From Chloroflexota bacterium (GTDB lineage Bacteria; Chloroflexota; Dehalococcoidia; Lucifugimonadales; GCA-2712585): a DNA stretch of 34,607 nt. The notes beneath the pieces were generated by a model. It saw only the letters and a program-made list of their open reading frames with translations, was not told the DNA's origin and made no database searches. The stretch lies in NCBI GenBank assembly GCA_027294635.1, contig JAPULR010000033.1:1-34607 (forward strand), given 5' to 3'. Position 1 is the first letter of the stretch. The number at the start of each line of letters is the position of its first letter. The position numbers were made by a program, and so were the translations under genes. Of this stretch, positions 29,278 through 34,607 are shown one piece after another.

Positions 29278-29895
29278 TCAGACAAGCTCCAGAAGCTGCT
29301 TCCTGTACTCTTCAAAATGCTGCTCGTACTGCTGGTCTATCTGCGCCGAGACCGCAAGCCACTGCTGCTGAAACTCGGGCATAATCTCAACGTTTACCTG
29401 GAGAGCCCCCCCTGTGGGGGCCGCCGTGGGGCCCATCTGCCGGCTCATTACCTCCGCCACCTGCTGCTCCATCTGTGCCTTAAGCTGCTGGTAGGCCTGT
29501 TCACGCTGAGGTAGGCCGAATTGCCGATACTGGTCGGAAACGTACCTAACTCTTTGGAGCAGCTCCTTAATCGGAGGTTTGTCTGCCAGTAGCCGTTCCA
29601 AACCTTCGATGACACGAGTATTGGTGTGCTGGGCTCCTTCCGTCTTGGGAAGCTGCAGGTTAGATACCAGGATCTTCGCCATACCCTTAACCAGGTAAGA
29701 ACGGTGCTCCGGAGGCGCCTTCTCTATAGTCGAGAAGGGTGATCCCTGGCCTTTAATGAATGAGCCGGCTAGTCGCTGGCCCTCGGGAAGCAGCTTCCAT
29801 GCCAGGCGCTGCTCCTCCCCGGGCTCCTCAAACTGCTCCGCCCGCTCCATGGCCTTTTCAAATGCGCTCTTGATCCGATTCATGCCACCTTCCAA
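29278..29895 (-). CDS. Hypothetical Gln/Glu-rich helical protein
   Basis: 205 aa ORF; MNRIKSAFEKAMERAEQFEEPGEEQRLAWKLLPEGQRLAGSF...; coupled to the downstream ORF. Confidence 0.65.
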   Translation of the reverse strand: MEGGMNRIKSAFEKAMERAEQFEEPGEEQRLAWKLLPEGQRLAGSFIKGQGSPFSTIEKAPPEHRSYLVKGMAKILVSNLQLPKTEGAQHTNTRVIEGLERLLADKPPIKELLQRVRYVSDQYRQFGLPQREQAYQQLKAQMEQQVAEVMSRQMGPTAAPTGGALQVNVEIMPEFQQQWLAVSAQIDQQYEQHFEEYRKQLLELV

Positions 29896-30011
29896 GTCAC
29901 AAAGGCTGTATCACCTAATATACACCAGTATAGCAATCAACAAGAGGCATTTTAAGCGGTTCCCCTTTCAATGCGGCAGTAACCGGGACCGTAGAATAAT
30001 CCTCACCTTGG

Positions 30012-30040
30012 TTGACTAGTTCCCGCCTTTGTGCTATCTC
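30012..30040 (+). promoter_or_regulatory. Possible promoter of the rhodanese gene
   Basis: TTGACT - 17 nt - TATCTC (imperfect -10). Confidence 0.35.
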
Positions 30041-30075
30041 TCATGAAGATTGTTTTGCGTTAAAGGAGAGGAAAC

Positions 30076-30450
30076 TTGGAAAGCGTCGGAAAGCGGATGG
30101 TTGAGGCCGCCCAAAAGGCCGTGCCCTCGGTACCAACTAAAGAGGCCCATGAGCGAGTCAAGGCGGGCGAAGAGATTGTAATACTGGACGTTAGGGAGCC
30201 CGACGAGTGGGCCAATGGACACATAGAGGGAGCAACTCTGTTGGCGCGTGGCCGTATAGAAGGTCGTATTGAGGAGCTGGTCCCAGACAAGAGCACCTGC
30301 ATCATAGCCCATTGAGGGGGTTCGGGAAGAGCTGCCCTGGCAGGGCAGACCCTAATCAGCATGGGCTACACCAACGTCTCCTACATGGACCCGGGCTTCA
30401 GCGGATGGAAGAAGGAGAAACTGCCCTACGTGGTGCCTCCCAAGGAGTAG
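30076..30450 (+). CDS. Rhodanese-domain selenoprotein; UGA at 30313..30315 read as selenocysteine at the catalytic position
   Basis: TTG start with SD GGAGAGG; MESVGKRMVEAAQKAVPSVPTKEAHERVKAGEEIVILDVREPDEWANGHIEGATLLARGRIEGRIEELVPDKSTCIIAH-U-GGSGRAALAGQTLISMGYTNVSYMDPGFSGWKKEKLPYVVPPKE; U occupies the Cys of the rhodanese CxxGxR loop; continuous in-frame reading to TAG 30448..30450. Confidence 0.9.
30332..30348 (+). promoter_or_regulatory. Putative bSECIS hairpin of the rhodanese gene
   Basis: CTGCCC-[TGGCA]-GGGCAG perfect 6-bp stem (7 if the loop T-A closes), loop beginning 23 nt after the UGA. Confidence 0.72.
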
Positions 30451-30469
30451 GTCCTTCCATAGTCTCTCG

Positions 30470-30799
30470 CTATTCACCATTAGCGGACTCAGTCAAAAAG
30501 CCCTCTGACGAGTAGTCCACGTTAAAGTGCTCCATGCCGTACTCGCCGGCGTAAAGATAGCGAGCGGCGCTCGCGCTCGACTGCCGGACCTCGCTCTTAT
30601 CATAGGCATCCAAGTCTTCCCAGTTGTCCCAGAAGCTGATAGCAATGCCTTCATCGGGGTCTTCCATGCCGCGAAGGAGAAGGCGGCTGCGAAATCCTTT
30701 CATCCCTTGGGTAGTGGGCACCACCCTGTCAATATAGAATTTACGGTAGTCCTCCCACCGATCTTTTCGGATTTTGCCCCAAACCACTCGTGCGTACAT
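30470..30799 (-). CDS. Antibiotic biosynthesis monooxygenase-like (ABM/dimeric alpha-beta barrel) protein
   Basis: MYARVVWGKIRKDRWEDYRKFYIDRVVPTTQGMKGFRSRLLLRGMEDPDEGIAISFWDNWEDLDAYDKS. Confidence 0.7.
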   Translation of the reverse strand: MYARVVWGKIRKDRWEDYRKFYIDRVVPTTQGMKGFRSRLLLRGMEDPDEGIAISFWDNWEDLDAYDKSEVRQSSASAARYLYAGEYGMEHFNVDYSSEGFLTESANGE

Positions 30800-30948
30800 A
30801 CTGATTCACCTCTGTAGGTAATGCCTCTGCAGTTAATTATTGAAAAGGTGTAGGGGTCATATACCCATTGGGCATCGGCAAATCCGGGGTATGGGATACA
30901 GGCGGCGGGACTATGGCCTTTCGTCGCTGCGGCAAGGTGGGAAGGTGC

Positions 30949-31644
30949 TTAGCCCTCTTCCTCTATGGTTATACTTTCGATAACCACTTCCTCCAGAGGT
31001 CTCGAACGCTCGCCACGTTCGTCTTCGGTCACGGGAGTATCGGCGATACTGTCCACCACGTCGAGGCCCTCCGACACCATGCCGAAGATATTGTACTGTT
31101 TGGGCAGGGGCGCCTCGCGGCCTTGGACGATAAAGAACTGACTCCCATTTGTATTAGGCCCGGCGTTGGCCATAGCCAGGGTACCCGGCACGTAGTCTCG
31201 TGTGACCGGCTCGTCCTGAAATACATACCCCGGGCCTCCCCTTCCGGTGCCCGTTGGGTCTCCCCCCTGTAACATAAAGTTCTTCATAATCCGATGAAAG
31301 ATAACGCCGTCGTAATATCCCTCCCGTACCAAAAAGACAAAGTTATTAACGGTCTTGGGAGCCGCGTCAGCAAAAAGCTCGAACACTATGGTCCCCTTAT
31401 TGGTTACCATTGTAGCTACATACTTCTTGCTGGTATCAATCGTCATAGCCGGAGGATTATCATAGGTTCTGGCCACTTTTTCTCCGCCTCCTACCTGGTC
31501 GCTTGTGTTTTGAGTGGGCGTTGACGTGGCAGCAGGGGACGCCGCCGCTTTGGTTGGTGTAGGCGTAGACTCACTGCCGCAGGCAGCCAATATTACCACA
31601 AGGGTCAACACTCCAGCTATCAGAAACAGCTTCTGGATTTTCAA
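30949..31644 (-). CDS. Cyclophilin-type peptidyl-prolyl cis-trans isomerase lipoprotein
   Basis: Lipobox LVVILAACGSES; FHRIMKNFMLQGGDPTGTGRGGPGY, LAMANAGPNTNGSQFFI. Confidence 0.95.
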   Translation of the reverse strand: MKIQKLFLIAGVLTLVVILAACGSESTPTPTKAAASPAATSTPTQNTSDQVGGGEKVARTYDNPPAMTIDTSKKYVATMVTNKGTIVFELFADAAPKTVNNFVFLVREGYYDGVIFHRIMKNFMLQGGDPTGTGRGGPGYVFQDEPVTRDYVPGTLAMANAGPNTNGSQFFIVQGREAPLPKQYNIFGMVSEGLDVVDSIADTPVTEDERGERSRPLEEVVIESITIEEEG

Positions 31645-31696
31645 TTATTAGGCCCTCTCCGCAACAAATTTTCAAGGAAACTTACGTGTTCGCTGT

Positions 31697-32716
31697 CTAC
31701 CCTTGCCCCTTCAGCGCCCGGACCAGTGTGGAAGGGCCCCAAAGAGGTTTGAGGCCAACCCGCCGAAATCCTACCGACTCCAGCCAGCTCTTATAATGCT
31801 CAAAGGTGCGCGTCTCTCCCCCATCCATGGCCACAAGAGCGAACAGGTTAAATACGACGGCGAACTCTGGAGAGATTTCGTTCTCCCCCAGCAGATAGTC
31901 TATGATAATTACCTCGCCATTAGATGGAAGAGACCTGTAACTCTTGGCAAGCAGTGCCAAGCAATCATCTTCCTTGAAATTATGGAGCACGTTGCTATAA
32001 AGATGCACGTCAAAAGATGGGGGATATTCGCCGGTAAAGATGTCTCCCTCCAGAGTCTTGATCCTGTCCAAAAGCCCAGCCTGGGAGATGTACCCTTTCG
32101 CCACCTCACACACCGCCGGTCTGTCCAGGACCGTAGCCTCTAACAAGGGATTTCTTTGGACGGCGCCGATGGACATTACACCCGATCCTCCACCGATGTC
32201 CAGTAGGTGGGTCCGCTCCGATAGGTCGCGGGACCTGCCGAAGGCCTGAGCCGTCAATTTGCCGAGTCCATGCATTGCCCGGGTGCAGAGAGCAGCCTCC
32301 TCCCGTGAAACGGGTTGGTGTCTTCCTTCAGCGTCGCTGCTCCATACGGGGCGACCCTGCCTCAGCGCCTGCTCGAACTGGACAAAGGGTTTGTAAAACA
32401 TGCGATTGACGGCGACAAAAAAGTCCCCCATGTAGGCAGGCGTCCCCTCCACCAATAGCTCAGAGCTCAAATCAGTGGTCTTGTAGCTCCCGCCCTCCTT
32501 AGCTAAAAGGTCTAGAGAGGCCATGGCATCCATGAGAATTCGAGCGCTGCGATGTGGGATTGCCAGGGCCCGGGCTACCTCCTCAACGGAGTCGGTCCCC
32601 TGATGCACCAGGGTAAACAGCTTTAATTCGCAGGCAGTCAGAAAGGCCTTAGAACTCCAATAGCCCAAACCCAAGCGAAGGAGACTTTCCGATTTGGAGC
32701 CATCCGTCAAGGTCAT
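31697..32716 (-). CDS. SAM-dependent O-methyltransferase (acetylserotonin OMT-like)
   Basis: LLDIGGGSGVMSIGAVQRNPLLEATVLDRPAVCEVA; N-terminal dimerisation/winged-helix region; HNFKEDDC, VIIIDYLL. Confidence 0.87.
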   Translation of the reverse strand: MTLTDGSKSESLLRLGLGYWSSKAFLTACELKLFTLVHQGTDSVEEVARALAIPHRSARILMDAMASLDLLAKEGGSYKTTDLSSELLVEGTPAYMGDFFVAVNRMFYKPFVQFEQALRQGRPVWSSDAEGRHQPVSREEAALCTRAMHGLGKLTAQAFGRSRDLSERTHLLDIGGGSGVMSIGAVQRNPLLEATVLDRPAVCEVAKGYISQAGLLDRIKTLEGDIFTGEYPPSFDVHLYSNVLHNFKEDDCLALLAKSYRSLPSNGEVIIIDYLLGENEISPEFAVVFNLFALVAMDGGETRTFEHYKSWLESVGFRRVGLKPLWGPSTLVRALKGQG

Positions 32717-32732
32717 CTCCTATGCATATCCC

Positions 32733-33482
32733 CTACTGGGCCGTGCGTCCGCCATCTATGACAATTTCGATACCGGTTACATAGGATGCTTCGTCGGAGG
32801 CCAGATACAGGGCCAGGTAGGCAATGTCCCTGGGCCTCCCCAGCCTGCCAAGGGGAACCAGAGCGATCCGCTCCCTCAGCCGGCGAGAATCCGCTAGATA
32901 AGGCTCGCTCATGGGCGTTATCACGTCTCCGGGATGGATAGAGTTCACACGTATACCCTGGGAAGCGTACCTTATGGCCATCGCCTTGGTCAGAGACCTC
33001 AAGGCTCCTTTGGAGGCGCGGTAGGCTACGGAAGCGTCGCCGCCCACCATGGCGGCGATAGAGGAGATGTTAACGATGGACCCTCCACCTCGCTGAGCCA
33101 TCTCGGGAGCGGCATGCTTGGTGCCGAGGTAAGGGCCTTTGGAGTTTACATCCAGGGTGGACTGCCACTCCTCTCGGCTTACCTCTTCCAGCCCAGCCCT
33201 CATGCCTATGCCGGCGTTGTTCACCAAAATGTCCAGCCCGCCTAACTCCGCTACTACAGCTTTTACGCCCCGTTTCCAGGATTCCTCGTCGGTAACATCT
33301 AGATGCAGGAAGATAGCCTCGCCTCCAGAGCGTCCGATGGCCTTGGCCGTCGCTTCGCCCTCCATCGTCAAGATGTCGCCTATGGCTACCTTTGCCCCCT
33401 CCTGAGCAAAAACCTCTGCTATGGCCGCTCCAATTCCCCGAGCACCACCCGTTACCAGGGCCACCTTACCCCGAAGCCTCAT
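32733..33482 (-). CDS. Short-chain dehydrogenase/reductase
   Basis: KVALVTGGARGIGAAIAEVFAQEGAKV; NNAGIG; YRASKGAL; PLGRLGRPRDIAYLALYLASDEASYVTGIEIVIDGG. Confidence 0.95.
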   Translation of the reverse strand: MRLRGKVALVTGGARGIGAAIAEVFAQEGAKVAIGDILTMEGEATAKAIGRSGGEAIFLHLDVTDEESWKRGVKAVVAELGGLDILVNNAGIGMRAGLEEVSREEWQSTLDVNSKGPYLGTKHAAPEMAQRGGGSIVNISSIAAMVGGDASVAYRASKGALRSLTKAMAIRYASQGIRVNSIHPGDVITPMSEPYLADSRRLRERIALVPLGRLGRPRDIAYLALYLASDEASYVTGIEIVIDGGRTAQ

Positions 33483-33497
33483 GCCTCGATTGCCGCT

Positions 33498-33797
33498 CTA
33501 TTGGAGGTCGTCGACCTGCCCCTCATCTATGGCCTCAACGATGGCATCGCCCACCCGGCGAAGGATAGCCTGTCTCCGCGTGTCCACCTCTTCCTCACCC
33601 AAGGCAGTCGCAACGTTGCGAAGATAGATTATCCAGCTCAGGGGCATTCCTTTTGGAGCCTCCCTGATAAGGAGCGTCCTAACTGAGTCCGAAAGGTCGC
33701 CCGACTCCTCCTCGCCCAGAGCAACGGCTTTCTCGATAATCCGCTGGGCGGTATCAAATAGGGCCTTTTCAAAATTATCTACTTCGTATCCGGCCAT
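33498..33797 (-). CDS. Hypothetical protein
   Basis: 99 aa ORF immediately upstream of the SDR gene on the same strand; acidic, helical. Confidence 0.5.
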   Translation of the reverse strand: MAGYEVDNFEKALFDTAQRIIEKAVALGEEESGDLSDSVRTLLIREAPKGMPLSWIIYLRNVATALGEEEVDTRRQAILRRVGDAIVEAIDEGQVDDLQ

Positions 33798-33853
33798 ATG
33801 CCGCTACCCCGAATACCCAGTACCAGCATGCATGAGAAAATCACGACGATGAC

Positions 33854-34129
33854 CTAGCTGTCTGCGGGCCGTATTCCATCTTCAATGGGAAGGGCTTCCA
33901 CACCACCCTCAAACAGGTCCCACGGCTCAAAGGACACTACGAAGGCTTTGGCTTCCTCCAGCGTTGGAAGGCCCTTGGTAGCTCTCCCCGGATCGTATCC
34001 CGTGGTAGTGGCAAAGGCATCAAAACCCCGGCGAGTCTCCCTCACGGCGCCCAAAGTTACATTCTCGCCGTTCTCAACGTCCAGGACCAACTCCTGGCCC
34101 GACCTTTTCTGCTGCCAGTAGATCTTCAA
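33854..34129 (-). CDS. Hypothetical protein
   Basis: 91 aa ORF MKIYWQQKRSGQELVLDVENGENVTLGAVRETRRGFDAFATTTGYDPGRATKGLPTLEEAKAFVV. Confidence 0.6.
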   Translation of the reverse strand: MKIYWQQKRSGQELVLDVENGENVTLGAVRETRRGFDAFATTTGYDPGRATKGLPTLEEAKAFVVSFEPWDLFEGGVEALPIEDGIRPADS

Positions 34130-34282
34130 AGTTTACCTCCGAGATTTTCTCCAGGGTCTAATGATCTAAGGAAGGAGTGCCTTGGGTTACTGATGGGCCG
34201 GACCTCTGCGGTCCCGACTCAATTTAAAAGCCCTCTCCGACATTCCAGTTTCCCTATTGCTGGTATTTGTTACTAAATTGTA

Positions 34283-34607
34283 CTAAAAATCTTCAGGTCT
34301 TGGGCCGATGCTGGCCACCATCTCCACGTATTCCTCCGCACCCTCATCTGCCGGAGCGGGTACAAATACATGAGTCACACCAAGCAACTGGTACTGGGCC
34401 AGGCGGCGCCGCACCGCTGTCGCATCTCCGACTATTGCTACCTGCTCCACTAACCCCGTGGGGATGGCACGGCGCGCCGCGGCAAAGTCGCCCATCTGGC
34501 GGAACTCATGAAGCGAGCCCCCCCTTTCCAGCACCTCCGCGGTTTTCATAGCGTCGCGGAGGGCGGCTACGATTTGCGATACGTTGTAATCGGAGGATAC
34601 CAGGGCG
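34283..34607 (-). CDS. LLM-class (luciferase-like, F420-type) oxidoreductase, C-terminal part, truncated by window edge
   Basis: Reading continues upstream of the listed Met (ALVSSDYNVSQIVAALRDAMKTAEVL...); VEQVAIVGDATAVRRRLAQYQLLGVTHVFVPAP. Confidence 0.7.
   Translation of the reverse strand, partial: ALVSSDYNVSQIVAALRDAMKTAEVLERGGSLHEFRQMGDFAAARRAIPTGLVEQVAIVGDATAVRRRLAQYQLLGVTHVFVPAPADEGAEEYVEMVASIGPRPEDF

Noticed and set aside
30076-30450. Rhodanese as a frameshifted or nonsense pseudogene
   Set aside because: A single in-frame TGA at the catalytic Cys with perfect domain continuity and a hairpin is better explained by Sec recoding.
1-34607. CRISPR arrays, tRNA/rRNA genes, transposases, prophage or known defence systems
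   Set aside because: Read-through found no regularly spaced direct repeats, no recognisable tRNA or rRNA segments and no integrase, transposase or phage-structural ORFs.

Overview
The window is a gene-dense, moderately GC-rich bacterial chromosomal segment. Gene content suggests Chloroflexota, Dehalococcoidia/SAR202-like; this is inference only. Left part: greA, then a minus-strand cluster alaS-ruvX-aroE-aroC-HAD-aroK/aroB fusion, a small SWIM zinc-finger gene, folC-fabF, two amidohydrolases and an NDUFA9-like epimerase. Centre and right: dnaE, DUF2007, an Ogt/MGMT-type methyltransferase, GNAT, pspC, a D-aminoacylase divergent to two tandem DSD1/D-threonine-aldolase-like paralogs, a tandem UspA, an ABC-2 exporter, a cyclophilin lipoprotein, an O-methyltransferase, an SDR and an LLM fragment. 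The strongest result is two genes that ordinary ORF calling truncates or misses and that read as selenoproteins. The first is a SelW/Rdx-family protein (20212..20487) with an in-frame TGA giving a CxxU motif. The second is a rhodanese (30076..30450) with TGA exactly at the catalytic Cys position. Both have a bSECIS-like hairpin with a 5-nt UGG-starting loop 21-22 nt after the UGA. TGA is a normal stop for several other genes here, so this is recoding rather than code reassignment. Further observations: ruvX has no ATG/GTG/TTG start available and appears to start at CTG, overlapping the alaS stop behind a good Shine-Dalgarno. alaS carries a visibly AT-richer in-frame insertion of about 88 codons. 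The DSD1 paralogs have altered metal-ligand motifs. A cluster of CCCGAT-type palindromic repeats lies upstream of the usp gene.
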